Shown here: positions 11,081-20,839 of the stretch, one piece after another
Layout of the letters: each line of letters opens with the position of its first letter
Numbering within the stretch: the stretch's first letter is position 1
Source of the DNA: Rhodoferax sp. BAB1
Lineage (GTDB): Bacteria; Pseudomonadota; Gammaproteobacteria; Burkholderiales; Burkholderiaceae_C
Reading direction: 5' to 3'
Length of the DNA stretch: 64,000 nt
NCBI RefSeq assembly: GCF_013334205.1
Contig: NZ_CP054424.1
Span: 516,001-580,000, forward strand
Translations under genes and position numbers: made by a program
Notes under the pieces: generated by a model
Databases searched by the model: none
Told to the model about the DNA's origin: nothing
The model's input: the letters and a program-made list of their open reading frames with translations, nothing else

Positions 11081-12463
11081 TCAGTGATGTGCGTCATGTG
11101 CTTTGGGTTTGATGGCCTTGACCTCCACGGCCGGCGCGCCGCTGTCGGGCGCTGCGGCACGCGGGGTGGCCGGGGTAGCGCCGTTCCATTCATAGGCCTG
11201 GGTGCCGGGGGCTTGCTGGTACCAGCCCGGATCGCTGTAGTCGCCCGCCTTCTGGCCCTTGCGCACCTTGAGCGTGGTGAACATGCCGCCCATCTCGATC
11301 GGGCCGTAGGGGCCGGTGCCGGTCATCATGGGCAGGGTGTTGTCGGGCAGGGGCATCTCCATCTCGCCCATGTCGGCCATGCCGCGTTCGCCCATCACCA
11401 TGTAGTCGGGCACCAGCTTCTGGATCTTCTGCACCAGGCCGCGGTGGTCGACGCCGATCATGGTGGGCACGCTGTGGCCCATGGGGTTCATGGTGTGGTG
11501 GCTCTTGTGGCAGTGGAAGGCCCAGTCGCCTTCCTCGTCGGCCAGGAACTCTATCTGCCGCATCTGGCCCACGGCCACATCGGTGGTCACCTCGGGCACG
11601 CGCACGCCCATGGGCCAGGGCCCGCCGTCGCTGCCGCTGACCACGAACTCGTGGCCGTGCAGGTGGATGGGGTGGTTGGTCATGGTCAGGTTGCCCACGC
11701 GGATGCGCACCTTGTCGCCCAGCCGCACGTTCAGGCTGTCGATGCCGGGGAAGGCACGGCTGTTCCAGGTCCAGAGGTTGAAGTCCAGCATGGTGTTGAT
11801 CTTCGGCGTCGCACTGCCGGGTTCGATGTCGAAGGCGTTGAGCAGGAAGCAGAAGTCGCGCTGCACTTCGCCGATCAGCGGGTTCTTCGCCTTCGGGTGC
11901 GTGACCCAGAAACCCATCATGCCCATGGCCATCTGCGTCATCTCGTCGGCATGCGGGTGGTACATGAAGGTGCCGGGCCGCCGGGCCACGAATTCGTAGG
12001 CAAAGGTCTTGCCCACCGGGATCTGTGGCTGGTTCAATCCGCCCACGCCGTCCATGCCATTGGGCAGGCGCTGGCCGTGCCAGTGGATGGTGGTGTGCTC
12101 GGGCAGCTTGTTGGTGACGAAGATGCGCACGCGGTCGCCTTCCACCACTTCGATGGTCGGTCCCGGGCTCTGGCCGTTGTAGCCCCACAGGTGCGCCTTC
12201 ATGCCGGGTGCGATCTCGCGCACCACGGGCTCGGCCACCAGATGGAATTCCTTGACTCCGCTGTTCATGCGCCAGGGCAGGGTCCAGCCGTTGAGCGTGA
12301 CCACCGGGTTGTAGGGTCGGCCGTTCTCGGGGTGAAGCGGTGGTGCGGTGACAGCGCTGTCCATCAGCACCGGCTCGGGCAGGGCGGCCAGCGCCACCTT
12401 GCTGACGGAGGCCGCGGCCACCGCGGTGAGGCCGGCGCCGGCGAAGAAATTGCGTCGGTTCAT
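11081..12463 (-). CDS. Tat-exported multicopper oxidase (cluster 1)
   Basis: This 460-residue protein has a twin-arginine signal (MNRRNFFAGAGL) and three-domain multicopper oxidase motifs in order: HWHGQRLPNG, YHPHADEMTQ, NHPIHLHGHEF and FHCHKSHHTM. These supply the type 1 and trinuclear copper ligands. A Met-rich stretch follows (MGERGMADMGEMEMP), as in periplasmic Cu(I) oxidases such as CueO/CopA, and the tail is Pro/Ala-rich ending in AHDAHH. Oxidation of Cu(I) to the less toxic Cu(II) is inferred. It starts 2 nt after the TolC-family gene. The paralogue at 57081-58493 shares long identical stretches. Confidence 0.93.
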   Translation of the reverse strand: MNRRNFFAGAGLTAVAAASVSKVALAALPEPVLMDSAVTAPPLHPENGRPYNPVVTLNGWTLPWRMNSGVKEFHLVAEPVVREIAPGMKAHLWGYNGQSPGPTIEVVEGDRVRIFVTNKLPEHTTIHWHGQRLPNGMDGVGGLNQPQIPVGKTFAYEFVARRPGTFMYHPHADEMTQMAMGMMGFWVTHPKAKNPLIGEVQRDFCFLLNAFDIEPGSATPKINTMLDFNLWTWNSRAFPGIDSLNVRLGDKVRIRVGNLTMTNHPIHLHGHEFVVSGSDGGPWPMGVRVPEVTTDVAVGQMRQIEFLADEEGDWAFHCHKSHHTMNPMGHSVPTMIGVDHRGLVQKIQKLVPDYMVMGERGMADMGEMEMPLPDNTLPMMTGTGPYGPIEMGGMFTTLKVRKGQKAGDYSDPGWYQQAPGTQAYEWNGATPATPRAAAPDSGAPAVEVKAIKPKAHDAHH

Positions 12464-12465
12464 GT

Positions 12466-13887
12466 TCAGTGTCCTTGTGCGGCCGGAGCGGCGCTGGTGC
12501 TGGCGCCACGCAGTTGCGTGAGCGCGCCGGGAGAGGTGGTGGTCAGGGTGAGTTGGAGGTCGGCGTCGGCCAGCCAGAAGTCGCGCTGCGCCTCCAGCGC
12601 CTGGTTCACCGCCAGGCTCTGCGCGCGGATCTCGCCCAGCAGGTCCCAGACGCTGGAGAGCATGCCGTTGTAGCGCAGCAGCATCTCATCGCCGATGAAG
12701 CGGCGCAGCGGCACCACCTCCTCGCGATAGTGGCGCGCCAGGTCATACGCGGTGCGCCAGCCGAGGTAGGCCTCGCGTGCTTCGCTGCGGGCCTGTACGG
12801 CCACGTTGCGCACGCGCACGGCCGATTGCAGGTAGAGGGTCTCGGCGCGGGCGTTGCGCGCGCTGCCCCAGTCGAAGATGGGCAGCGCCAGTTCCACCTC
12901 CCAGCCGCGCTTGACTTCCTGCGCGCCGGTCCCATCCACGGTGCTGGCGCGTTTGTAGCTCAGCGTCAGACCGTCGAGATACCCCACCGTTTTCACCAGA
13001 CCCAGGGAGTCGGCGACATAAGCCGTTTCCGCGACGGCCGAGCGCACATCCAGGCGTTCACGCAGGGCACGGGCTTCCAGGTCGTCCTGTGCGATCGGCT
13101 GGGGCGGCAGATCGGGCAGACGTTCGGCCAGCGTGAATTGCGTCTGCGTGCCGGCCAGCCCCAGCAGGCGCGTGAGTTTCTCGCGTTCGCTCCAGGCGCG
13201 CTGCTGTGCGCGTGCCAGCTGCGCGGCGGCATCGGCCACCAGCAGCTGTTCGCGCGCCTGCTGCAGTTTGCTGAAGTTGCCCACGCGGGTCATGCGACGC
13301 GCGAGTTCGGCGCCGGCCTCTGCGGCCTCCTGCACGTCGCGCAGGTAACGCACGCTCTGCTCGGCCGCCACGGCGCTGATCCAGGCCTTGCGCACCTCGG
13401 TGGCCAGGCGCGCGATGTCCTGCGCCGCCTGCAGCTTGGCCAGCTCGTGCTGGCGGCTCTGCCACTGGCTTTTCCAGGGCAGGAAAAGCAGGCCCACGAG
13501 GTCGAAGCTCAACGCACGTTCGATCTCGCGCTGTTCGCCTTCCCTGAATGCGCCCAGTGAAAAATGCGGATTGGGCAGGCGGCCGGCCTGCACACGCAGG
13601 GCATCACTGAGGTCCAGGGTCAGCAGCGCCTGCTGTACCCCCGGGCTGCCCAGCAGGGCGATGCGTACCGCGTTCTCGGCGCTCAGCGGTGTGGCCAGCC
13701 ATTGGGCTACGGTGGCCTCGTCCTGGTCCGGGGCGGGCCGGCGCAACTCTACGGCCACGCCGGCGGTGCGGCCCTCGGTGAGCTGCTGCACGTCGGCCAG
13801 GTTCTTGTCGGGCTCCAGAGTGGCACAGCCCGTCAGCAGCAGGACACCCAGTGCCAGGGCACGGTGTCGCATGGGATGGGCTGTCAT
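12466..13887 (-). CDS. TolC-family outer-membrane efflux lipoprotein (cluster 1)
   Basis: This 473-residue protein has the lipobox LLLTGC at about residues 16-21. Two OEP-like helical repeats follow, with LGSPGVQQALL, PNPHFSLGAFREG, a long coiled helix AELARRMTRVGNFSKLQQARE and, in the second half, LPIFDWGSARNARAE. It should form an outer-membrane channel. No CusA/CusB-type partners are nearby, so it either serves a distant pump or acts with the local periplasmic proteins. The start at 13887 overlaps the upstream gene by 4 nt, typical of coupled translation. The paralogue is at 55630-57063. Confidence 0.88.
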   Translation of the reverse strand: MTAHPMRHRALALGVLLLTGCATLEPDKNLADVQQLTEGRTAGVAVELRRPAPDQDEATVAQWLATPLSAENAVRIALLGSPGVQQALLTLDLSDALRVQAGRLPNPHFSLGAFREGEQREIERALSFDLVGLLFLPWKSQWQSRQHELAKLQAAQDIARLATEVRKAWISAVAAEQSVRYLRDVQEAAEAGAELARRMTRVGNFSKLQQAREQLLVADAAAQLARAQQRAWSEREKLTRLLGLAGTQTQFTLAERLPDLPPQPIAQDDLEARALRERLDVRSAVAETAYVADSLGLVKTVGYLDGLTLSYKRASTVDGTGAQEVKRGWEVELALPIFDWGSARNARAETLYLQSAVRVRNVAVQARSEAREAYLGWRTAYDLARHYREEVVPLRRFIGDEMLLRYNGMLSSVWDLLGEIRAQSLAVNQALEAQRDFWLADADLQLTLTTTSPGALTQLRGASTSAAPAAQGH

Positions 13888-14168
13888 CGCGGTGGCTCCT
13901 GTGATGTCGTCACGGCGGGCGGCTGCGCCTTCTCCCACTTGACGATGTCCATGTGGCCGCGCCGGTACTGGCCCACGGTGGCATTGGCTGCTTTCCAGTC
14001 CTCGAGTTCAAGGACCCGTGCGCTGGCACCCGTGGGGGCCATGGGCTGATAGGGCACGGGGGGCGTAGCGGTCGCCGGTCTGGCCACCGCGGGGGATGGC
14101 TGCTGCACGGTCTGCGCACCTCCGAGGAGGGGCACGGACAGCGCCAGCAGCGCTGAAAAATACTTCAT
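13884..14168 (-). CDS. Small secreted protein of copper cluster 1
   Basis: This 94-residue protein has a signal peptide (MKYFSALLALSVPLLGGAQT), a Pro/Ala-rich linker, and a conserved C-terminal motif with YQPMAPTG, DWKAANATVG and a final WEKAQ segment. The protein at 55307-55633 has the same layout (YQAYADQPVQ, WREVNDTVGRIGGW) and the same place before a TolC-family gene, so both are real genes of one family. No named domain is recognised. A periplasmic role linked to the TolC-family partner is inferred from the 4-nt overlap. The start at 14168 was chosen for the signal peptide. Confidence 0.75.
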   Translation of the reverse strand: MKYFSALLALSVPLLGGAQTVQQPSPAVARPATATPPVPYQPMAPTGASARVLELEDWKAANATVGQYRRGHMDIVKWEKAQPPAVTTSQEPPR

Positions 14169-14255
14169 AAAAGACTCCTGCACAGCCTGAAAACAGGTCA
14201 CGCGCACGCAGCCAGCGGTATGTGGCCCGCTGCGGACGCACCTAGGGTGTGAGGG

Positions 14256-14645
14256 TCAGGAAATGGGCGGCTTGAAGCCCGGGGCGCGCTCGACGCTGGC
14301 GTGCAGCCGTGCCTGCGTTTGTGGTGCAGGCGTGGCGCTTGCTGCAGCCGGGGCCGCCATGGACAGGCCGGCGAGCGCCACCGAGTGGCAGATCTGGCAG
14401 GCCGTGCAGCTGCCACAGTCACCGCTGGCGTGGGCCGCATCCTGCGCGACGGCCGGCTGACGGCTCTCGTGCTGGGTGTCAGCCTGGCCGTGGGGGACCA
14501 TGGCCTCGTGACAGTCGCCTGAAGCCGCAGTGGCCGACGTCGTGGTCAGCGCCTGCGAGACCCGCTCCATGGCCATGACATCACCGACCCAGCCGCGCAG
14601 GGGCAGCAGGGCGATCATGAAGGCGAGCAGGAGGAGGCGCAACAC
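14256..14645 (-). CDS. DUF2946/CopL-like Cys-rich protein
   Basis: The protein is about 130 residues if read from a GTG at 14645, or 120 from the ATG at 14618; neither has a clear ribosome-binding site, so the start is uncertain. It has an N-terminal hydrophobic segment (LRLLLLAFMIALLPLRGW), a His-containing middle, and the Cys cluster GDCGSCTACQICHSVAL. The protein ends in FKPPIS, as DUF2946 proteins often do. DUF2946/CopL-type proteins sit at the head of copper-resistance operons and are probably exported copper binders. It is the first gene of copper cluster 1, 87 nt before the small secreted protein gene. Confidence 0.7.
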   Translation of the reverse strand: MLRLLLLAFMIALLPLRGWVGDVMAMERVSQALTTTSATAASGDCHEAMVPHGQADTQHESRQPAVAQDAAHASGDCGSCTACQICHSVALAGLSMAAPAAASATPAPQTQARLHASVERAPGFKPPIS

Positions 14646-14902
14646 GGGCACGGTCGGGTCGAAGGCAGGCGTTGGGTGAATGATAAACCCCGGGTGTGAA
14701 AAGTTCCCGGTCTTCACCCCTCTGTCCACGACAAATGAATTGATGGGCGTCAAGAGTTCACAAAAGTGTATGCAATTTCGGTGCATCGACATTGACTCCC
14801 AGGGGTATACGGGCGTACGCTGGCATAAAACAGAGCCGAGAGGCCGGCGACCGTGTTAACGGATCGCAGGGGGCAGACCAGAACCACGGAGTCACGTTTT
14901 CC

Positions 14903-16492
14903 ATGAGCCATCCATCTTCCACTCCCGCCGCCTCGTTGTCGGCGCAGGCCCTGCTGGGCGACCGGGTCATGCTGGCGGCCATCGGCCTGAGCGCCGTGGC
15001 TGCGGTCATCCTCGGGTTCAGCTTCATCGAATCGGGCCTGGCCTGGGGTGCGTCCATCGTGCTCGTGCTGCTGGCCCTGGGGGTCTACGCGACCAGCAAG
15101 GGCACCCTGCTCTCCAGTCTGGCGCTGGCCTTCATCCAGTCCTGTTTTGTCGCCTTGCACATCGATCTGGCCCGCGGCATGACCGAACTCCACTTCGGCG
15201 TGTTCGTCACCCTGGCCTTGCTGCTGGTCTATCTGGACTGGCGGCCCATCGTGCTGTCGGCCGTGACCTTTGCCGTGCATCACGTCCTGTTCGATCGCCT
15301 GCAGGCGGCCGGTTTTGGTCTGTACTGCCTGACCCAGCCCAATTTCGGCATCGTCGTCATCCATGCCGTGTACGTGGTGATCCAGACGGCGCTGGAGGTG
15401 GTGCTGGCCGTGAGCATGGGCCGCACGGCGCGCCAGGGCGTCGAACTGGGCCAGCTGGTGGCGGCCGTGGACCGGCCCGAGGGCATCGCCCTGGACAGCG
15501 TCGGCAGCGTGCCGGTATCCACCCCGGTGGCGCAGACGCTCAAGACCACCCTCGACCGCATGGCGGCGGCGGTGGCCACCGTGCGCAGTTCTGCCAGCAG
15601 CATGGACGTGGCCTGTTCCGAAATTGCCAGTGGCAACCATGACCTGAGCGCCCGTACCGAGAGTCAGGCCAGCGCGCTGCAGGAAACCGCTGCATCGATG
15701 GAAGAGCTCTCTTCCACCGTGAAGCAGAACGCCGACAACGCCAAACAGGCCAACCAGCTGGCGCAAAGCGCGTCCACCGTGGCGGTGCAGGGCGGCGAAG
15801 TCGTGGCCCAGGTGGTGGACACCATGAAGGGCATCAATGATTCGAGCAAGAAGATTGCCGACATCATCAGCGTCATCGACGGCATCGCCTTCCAGACCAA
15901 CATCCTGGCGCTCAATGCCGCGGTGGAAGCCGCACGGGCCGGTGAGCAGGGCCGCGGTTTTGCCGTGGTGGCTTCTGAAGTGCGCAGCCTGGCCGGCCGC
16001 AGCGCGGAAGCGGCCAAGGAGATCAAGACCCTGATCAACGACAGCGTGGGCCGGGTGGAACAGGGCAGTGCCCTGGTGGACCGGGCCGGCAGCACCATGA
16101 GCGAGGTGGTGTCCAGCATCCGCCGCGTGACCGACATCATGGGCGAGATCAGCGCAGCCAGCAGCGAGCAGAACAAGGGCGTGTCGCAGGTGGGCGAAGC
16201 CGTCACGCAGATCGACCAGGCCACGCAGCAGAATGCCGCGCTGGTGGAAGAGATGGCGGCGGCGGCCAGCAGCCTGAAAAGCCAGGCCCAGGATCTGGTG
16301 CAGGCGGTCAGCGTGTTCAAGGTGGCGCAGTCTTCTGCTGGCGCTCCGGTCTCAGCGCCGCGCTCCAGCCCGCCGGCCCCCCGTGCGCCTGCGGCCCCGC
16401 GTCGCGTGGCTGCGGCACCTGCACCGGCCGCACGGCCGGCGCTGGCCCCGGCCGGCAAACCGGCTGGTGGCGACGACTGGGAGAGCTTCTAG
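14903..16492 (+). CDS. Methyl-accepting chemotaxis protein with multi-span His-rich sensor
   Basis: This 529-residue chemoreceptor has no periplasmic domain. The first ~190 residues are about six hydrophobic segments carrying conserved-looking His residues ([27 protein letters not shown]). A cytoplasmic signalling domain follows with the usual hairpin ([25 protein letters not shown]) and a Pro/Ala-rich tail ending DDWESF. The end resembles the C-terminal NWETF pentapeptide that tethers CheR/CheB. The start at 14903 (MSHPSS) was chosen over a frame from 14792 whose first 37 residues look unlike protein. It is divergent from copper cluster 1 and overlaps the convergent GGDEF-EAL gene by CTAG. 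Confidence 0.9.
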   Translation: MSHPSSTPAASLSAQALLGDRVMLAAIGLSAVAAVILGFSFIESGLAWGASIVLVLLALGVYATSKGTLLSSLALAFIQSCFVALHIDLARGMTELHFGVFVTLALLLVYLDWRPIVLSAVTFAVHHVLFDRLQAAGFGLYCLTQPNFGIVVIHAVYVVIQTALEVVLAVSMGRTARQGVELGQLVAAVDRPEGIALDSVGSVPVSTPVAQTLKTTLDRMAAAVATVRSSASSMDVACSEIASGNHDLSARTESQASALQETAASMEELSSTVKQNADNAKQANQLAQSASTVAVQGGEVVAQVVDTMKGINDSSKKIADIISVIDGIAFQTNILALNAAVEAARAGEQGRGFAVVASEVRSLAGRSAEAAKEIKTLINDSVGRVEQGSALVDRAGSTMSEVVSSIRRVTDIMGEISAASSEQNKGVSQVGEAVTQIDQATQQNAALVEEMAAAASSLKSQAQDLVQAVSVFKVAQSSAGAPVSAPRSSPPAPRAPAAPRRVAAAPAPAARPALAPAGKPAGGDDWESF

Positions 16493-19263
16493 TTCGTCTG
16501 CGCCTGCCTGAGCAGGCGCTCGATGTCCTGGGCCGGCACCGGCCGCGAGTACAGGTAGCCCTGGGCGGCATCGCAGCCGAAGGCCTGCAGCTGGCTGCGC
16601 ATCTCTTCGGTTTCCACCCCTTCGGCGATGGTCTGGAGGTTCAGGCTGCGTGCCATCTGGATGATGGCGCGCACGATGGCCGCATCGTCCGGATCGTTGG
16701 CCAGATCGCGCACGAAACTCTGGTCGATCTTGAGCTTGTCGATGTCCAGGCGCTTCAGATAGGACAGGCTGGAGTAGCCGGTGCCGAAGTCGTCGATGGC
16801 CAGCTTCACGCCCAGCTGCTTGAGCCGGCGCACGCTGGTGAGCACGCTCTCGATGTTCTGGATCAGGATGGACTCGGTCAGCTCCAGCTCCAGCAGCGCC
16901 GGGGCCAGGCCGGATTCGGTCAAGGCCCGTTCCACCGACTGCTCCACATTGCCACGCTTGAACTGGATGGCCGAGAGGTTGACCGACATGCTCAGTGTCG
17001 GCAGGCCAGCGCGTTGCCACGACACGGCCTGCTGGCAGGCCTGGCGCAGCACCCAGTCGCCCATCGGCACGATCAGGCCGCTTTCCTCGGCCACCCCGAT
17101 GAAACGCCCGGGCGCCACCAGGCCCAGTTCCGGGTGTTGCCAGCGGATCAGCGCCTCCACCCCGATCAGGGTACCGTTGGCCAGCTCGTACTGGGGCTGG
17201 TAATAAAGCACGAACTCCTGGCGCTCCAGTGCGCGGCGCAGACCGTTGCGCATGAGCAGGTGCTCGCCGGCTTCGGCGTCCATGGTGGGGTCGAAGAAGT
17301 GCCAGGCGTTGCGGCCGGACTCCTTGGAGCGGTACATGGCGAGGTCGGCCTTCTTGCGCAGGGTCTCGAAATCGAGCCCGTCGTCCGGGCCGATGGCCAC
17401 ACCGATGGAGGCGGAGGAGGACAGCTCCTGCGTGTCCAGGCGCAGGGGCTCCTGCAGCCTTTCCATGATCTTGATGACGACGGTCGAGACGATCTCGGTG
17501 TCGGGCAGATCGCGCAGCACCAGCAGGAATTCGTCGCCACCCTGGCGGCTGATGGTGTCGCTGTCGCGCACACAGGCGCGCAGGCGCCGCGCCACCTCCT
17601 TCAGGAACTCGTCGCCGGCCGCGTGGCCCAGGGTGTCGTTGATGGTCTTGAAGTTGTCCAGGTCCAGGTAGACCAGCGCCACCTTGGTGTTGCTGCGTTC
17701 TGCCTGCGCCATGGCCTGCTCGAAGCGGTCCTGCACCAGCAGGCGGTTGGGCAGGCCGGTCAGCGCATCGTGGTAGGCCAGGTATTCGATGCGCTGTTCG
17801 GCGGCCCGGCGATCGCTGATGTCGGAGCCCACACCGCGGTAGCCGCGGAACACACCCTGTTCGTCGAAGATGGGCGTGCCGCTGATGGTCAGGGTGCGTA
17901 CCCGGCCATGGCTGTCCCGTAGCTGGTAGATGAAGTTGCTGAAGGGTTCGCGACGGTCGAGCAACTGGCGGTGCAGTTCCCACTCCTGCGGGCCGGGTGC
18001 AACGATGGCCTGCTCCCAGCGTGTCTTGCCCAGCTGCGCCGCCATGTCCGAGTTCCTGAAACCCTGCGAGACCTGGGTGAAACGATACAACTCGTCCTGT
18101 TCCCAGAACCAGTCGGTCGACATCTGGGCCAGGCTGCGAAAGCGTGCTTCGCTTTCCTGCAGGATCTGGCGCTGCTGGTCCAGGTCCTCGACCATGGTGT
18201 TGAAGGACTGCACCAGGGTGCCGATCTCGTCATCGCGGCTCAAGGCCAGGCGTCGGTCGGTGCCCTGCTTGCGGGGCAGATCGCGTACGTGCTGGGTCAG
18301 CACCTCCAGGGGGGCCAGTGCCTTGCGCATGAGCAGCCAGATCAGAATGACGACCAGGGTGGTGCCTGCAGCGATGGCCAGCAGCAGGAAGTTGCGTGCC
18401 TGCTGCAGCGGTTCAGCGGCCTCGTCGAGCGGCAGGTTCAGGCTGAGGATCCAGGGTACGGTGCGCAGGTGCTTGAAACTGGTGATCAGCTCGACGCCAC
18501 GCGAATTGACGACGGTATCGCTGCCTTCGAAACCCCCGACCGCACGGTCCACCAGCGGGTTGAGTCCCGGCAGGACGATGGGCTGGAGGATGCGCGTGGG
18601 ATTGCGGTTGGAGATGAAGATCCGGTCCCTGGTGAACAGCGAAACATAGCCGGTCTGGCCGAGCTTGAAGTCATTGAGATCGGAGAGGAAGTTGCGCCCC
18701 AGCAGCTCGATGCTGCCATGCAGCCGGCCGACCATGGCGCCCTGGGCATTGAACAGCGGCAGGGCCATGGTGATGACAGGTCGTCCCATGGCCCGGACCG
18801 AGGCGAAGGGTTTGGAAATATAAGGCTGGCGGGTTTCGGTCACCACCTTGAAGACTTCCAGGCCGGATACATCGCGTCCGCGTCGACCGGGAATGTAGGG
18901 CGATTCGGCCACGACGCGCCCCTGCGCGTCGATCAGCAGAAGCCCGTTGGTGAAGAGCGTCTTCAGGGCGGTTTTCTGGTCCAGGAACTCCTGCGCCCGC
19001 TGCGGGTTCTGCAATGCCTGTGGCGGTAGTTGCCCAGCCACCTGCGTCAACATGTCCTGGCTCTGGCGCAGCTTGTCGTCGATGGTGTTGGCCAGGGTGC
19101 TGGCCAGCACGAACTGCTGCTGGTAGAAGTTCTGGCGAAAGCTCTGGTCGAAGTGGCGCAACGTCAACCAGGTGAGCAGGCTGGCGAAGACGACAAAAAG
19201 CAGGGCGACGGCCAGCACTACCCGGGTCTTGAGGCTGGACTGCTGGAACCGTGGCAAACGCAT
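16489..19263 (-). CDS. Cache-HAMP-PAS-GGDEF-EAL membrane protein (c-di-GMP turnover)
   Basis: This 924-residue protein has a transmembrane helix at about 14-34, a periplasmic double-Cache sensor to about 285, and a second helix ([19 protein letters not shown]). A HAMP segment follows ([20 protein letters not shown]), then PAS with a PAC end ([22 protein letters not shown]), GGDEF ([11 protein letters not shown], intact) and EAL ([11 protein letters not shown], intact, with [16 protein letters not shown]). Both cyclase and phosphodiesterase motifs look complete, so the net activity cannot be predicted. It is convergent with the chemoreceptor gene. The ligand is unknown. Confidence 0.92.
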   Translation of the reverse strand: MRLPRFQQSSLKTRVVLAVALLFVVFASLLTWLTLRHFDQSFRQNFYQQQFVLASTLANTIDDKLRQSQDMLTQVAGQLPPQALQNPQRAQEFLDQKTALKTLFTNGLLLIDAQGRVVAESPYIPGRRGRDVSGLEVFKVVTETRQPYISKPFASVRAMGRPVITMALPLFNAQGAMVGRLHGSIELLGRNFLSDLNDFKLGQTGYVSLFTRDRIFISNRNPTRILQPIVLPGLNPLVDRAVGGFEGSDTVVNSRGVELITSFKHLRTVPWILSLNLPLDEAAEPLQQARNFLLLAIAAGTTLVVILIWLLMRKALAPLEVLTQHVRDLPRKQGTDRRLALSRDDEIGTLVQSFNTMVEDLDQQRQILQESEARFRSLAQMSTDWFWEQDELYRFTQVSQGFRNSDMAAQLGKTRWEQAIVAPGPQEWELHRQLLDRREPFSNFIYQLRDSHGRVRTLTISGTPIFDEQGVFRGYRGVGSDISDRRAAEQRIEYLAYHDALTGLPNRLLVQDRFEQAMAQAERSNTKVALVYLDLDNFKTINDTLGHAAGDEFLKEVARRLRACVRDSDTISRQGGDEFLLVLRDLPDTEIVSTVVIKIMERLQEPLRLDTQELSSSASIGVAIGPDDGLDFETLRKKADLAMYRSKESGRNAWHFFDPTMDAEAGEHLLMRNGLRRALERQEFVLYYQPQYELANGTLIGVEALIRWQHPELGLVAPGRFIGVAEESGLIVPMGDWVLRQACQQAVSWQRAGLPTLSMSVNLSAIQFKRGNVEQSVERALTESGLAPALLELELTESILIQNIESVLTSVRRLKQLGVKLAIDDFGTGYSSLSYLKRLDIDKLKIDQSFVRDLANDPDDAAIVRAIIQMARSLNLQTIAEGVETEEMRSQLQAFGCDAAQGYLYSRPVPAQDIERLLRQAQTN

Positions 19264-19298
19264 GGCCTATATATACCGCGATTCGGGTGGCGCATGGA

Positions 19299-20066
19299 TC
19301 AGGGTCTGACGCCCGGGGCCTCCAGCGGCAGGCCGCGGGCGCGATCACTGAGGAAAAGTTCCAGTTCCACCAGTTCGGTGGCGCCCAGCGGCCAGGGCTG
19401 GGCGCGCACGCCGCTCAGGCAGTTGCGCAGCCGCCGCTGCAGCGAACCCAGTCCCTGCCATTCGAGCCGGTACTGCGGATAGCTGGTGGGATGGCCCTGC
19501 GGGATGGTCGTGCCGCCCAGGCGCTGGCCCCAGCGCTGGTCATGGCACAACGCACAGGAGAGGTCGAGCTGTCCCAGGCGTTGCGCGTACAGCTGGCGGC
19601 CGCGCTCCAGGTGCGGCTGCAGGCGCACATCCGCGGGCGGGGCCATGGGCTGGCCGCGCGACTGCAGCGCCACCAGGCTTTCCAGGGCCAGCAGTTCCTC
19701 GCTCTCCAGCTTCCAGGGCGTGGCCTGCTGTTGCGACTGCCGGCAGCGGTTGATGCGCTGTGCCAGGTTGATGGGCCCCCGCGTGGGCGTGTCGAAGGCC
19801 GGGTAACGCGCCGCCACGCCACGCAGGCTGCTCACGTCACCATGGCAGCTGGCGCAGGACCTGGCGCTGCTACCGGCCTTCTGCTGCCACAGCTGCGCGC
19901 CCTGCTGGACCCAGAGCATGGCCGGGTTGCGCGCATCATCGCGCTGCATGGCCTGCACATCCGGCCCCATGAACTCGAAGTCGGAGCGGCGTTGTGCCTC
20001 GGGGATCTGCGCGTGCAGTGAGGGTGCCAGCAGCAGGAGCGCAAGGAAATGGCAGCGCCACCTCAT
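19299..20066 (-). CDS. soxA: SoxA, diheme c-type cytochrome of the thiosulfate-oxidising Sox complex
   Basis: This 255-residue protein has a signal peptide (MRWRCHFLALLLLAPSLHA), two haem c motifs CASCH and CALCH, and the later lone Cys in LRNCLSGVRAQPWP that in SoxA ligates the active-site haem and forms the cysteine persulfide. SoxAX couples thiosulfate to the SoxY cysteine in the periplasm. It overlaps soxZ by 4 nt (start at 20066 inside the soxZ end), which decides the start. It ends the run soxX-soxY-soxZ-soxA; soxB and soxCD are not in this window. Confidence 0.93.
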   Translation of the reverse strand: MRWRCHFLALLLLAPSLHAQIPEAQRRSDFEFMGPDVQAMQRDDARNPAMLWVQQGAQLWQQKAGSSARSCASCHGDVSSLRGVAARYPAFDTPTRGPINLAQRINRCRQSQQQATPWKLESEELLALESLVALQSRGQPMAPPADVRLQPHLERGRQLYAQRLGQLDLSCALCHDQRWGQRLGGTTIPQGHPTSYPQYRLEWQGLGSLQRRLRNCLSGVRAQPWPLGATELVELELFLSDRARGLPLEAPGVRP

Positions 20067-20386
20067 GTGACGCTGATCGCCACGCTCTCGCTGTGACGGA
20101 AGCCCTGCTCGCCTTCCCAGCTGAAACGCAGCGTGCCGCTGGCCGTGGCCACGGTGTGGAAGGCGATCAGCGGGTTGGCGGCGATGGCCGCCGAGAGTTC
20201 GGCGCTGAACACCAGCTCGCCGTTGTAGTGGCAGCTGAAGCGCTCGATGATGTTGCGCGGCAGGCGCTGCCCGTCGGCGCCGGGACGAAAACCCGACTCC
20301 ATCGGGTGGCCGATGATGGTGCTGATCTCGATGACCTCGCCGCGGCGGGCGGTCCTGGGCACCTTGATGAGGGTGCGGGCACTCAT
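20063..20386 (-). CDS. soxZ: SoxZ, thiosulfate oxidation carrier complex subunit
   Basis: This 107-residue protein has the SoxZ immunoglobulin-like fold signature: KVPRTARRGEVIEISTIIGHPMESGFR near the N-terminus, then RFSCHYNGELVFSAELS and LRFSWEGEQGF near the C-terminus. It has no signal peptide, as expected for a subunit co-exported with Tat-bound SoxY. It overlaps soxY and soxA by 4 nt on each side, showing tight translational coupling. Confidence 0.94.
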   Translation of the reverse strand: MSARTLIKVPRTARRGEVIEISTIIGHPMESGFRPGADGQRLPRNIIERFSCHYNGELVFSAELSAAIAANPLIAFHTVATASGTLRFSWEGEQGFRHSESVAISVT

Positions 20387-20838
20387 TCCAGCTCCTCCAG
20401 GCAGGCCGCCAGCGTGACGATGACTTCCACCGTGTGTTGCCAGTAGCTGCCGTCACTCAGACGCGCCACGGCGCCGAGCTTCTGTGTGGTGGCCAGGCGG
20501 ATGCGGGTGGCCACGCTGGCACGGCCGGCGCGCGGGCCCAGCGTGAAACGCAGCACATCGGCCTGCGGGTTGCGCTGGTTGAAGACGGCGATGGCCACCA
20601 CATGGTCGGCCGCCGTCATGGGGCTGTCCACCTGCACGGCCAGCGGCACGGTGTTGCCGTTGTCCACCAAGGGCGCGATGTCCAGCTTCACGCGCCCGTT
20701 CTGCACCGGCGCGCCGCCGGTCCAGGCGCGGATGGCCTCGTCGAGCTGGTCGGCGGCCTGGGCCGGGCGCAGCAGCAGCCAGCCGCCCAGGCCGGCGCCG
20801 GTGTGCAGCAACTGGCGGCGTGTGGTGGTTGTGTCCAT
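20383..20838 (-). CDS. soxY: SoxY, thiosulfate carrier subunit with non-canonical C-terminal tail
   Basis: This 151-residue protein has a Tat-like signal (TTTRRQLLHTGAGLGGW) and the SoxY Ig-fold (VPLAVQVDSPM, ADHVVAIAVFNQRNPQADVLRF). In characterised SoxY the chain ends in a mobile GGCGG arm whose Cys carries the sulfur substrate. Here the equivalent position reads VTLAACLEELE before the stop, so the Cys is kept but the flanking glycines are replaced and the tail continues five residues past the Cys. Reading the DNA in the other frames does not restore GGCGG. It lies between soxX and soxZ and overlaps soxZ by 4 nt, so it is the genuine partner. Confidence 0.9.
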   Translation of the reverse strand: MDTTTTRRQLLHTGAGLGGWLLLRPAQAADQLDEAIRAWTGGAPVQNGRVKLDIAPLVDNGNTVPLAVQVDSPMTAADHVVAIAVFNQRNPQADVLRFTLGPRAGRASVATRIRLATTQKLGAVARLSDGSYWQHTVEVIVTLAACLEELE

Positions 20839-20839
20839 C

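Noticed and set aside
10751..12673. 640-codon open frame on the plus strand
   Set aside because: Antisense of the multicopper oxidase and cupredoxin genes, both certain by motifs.
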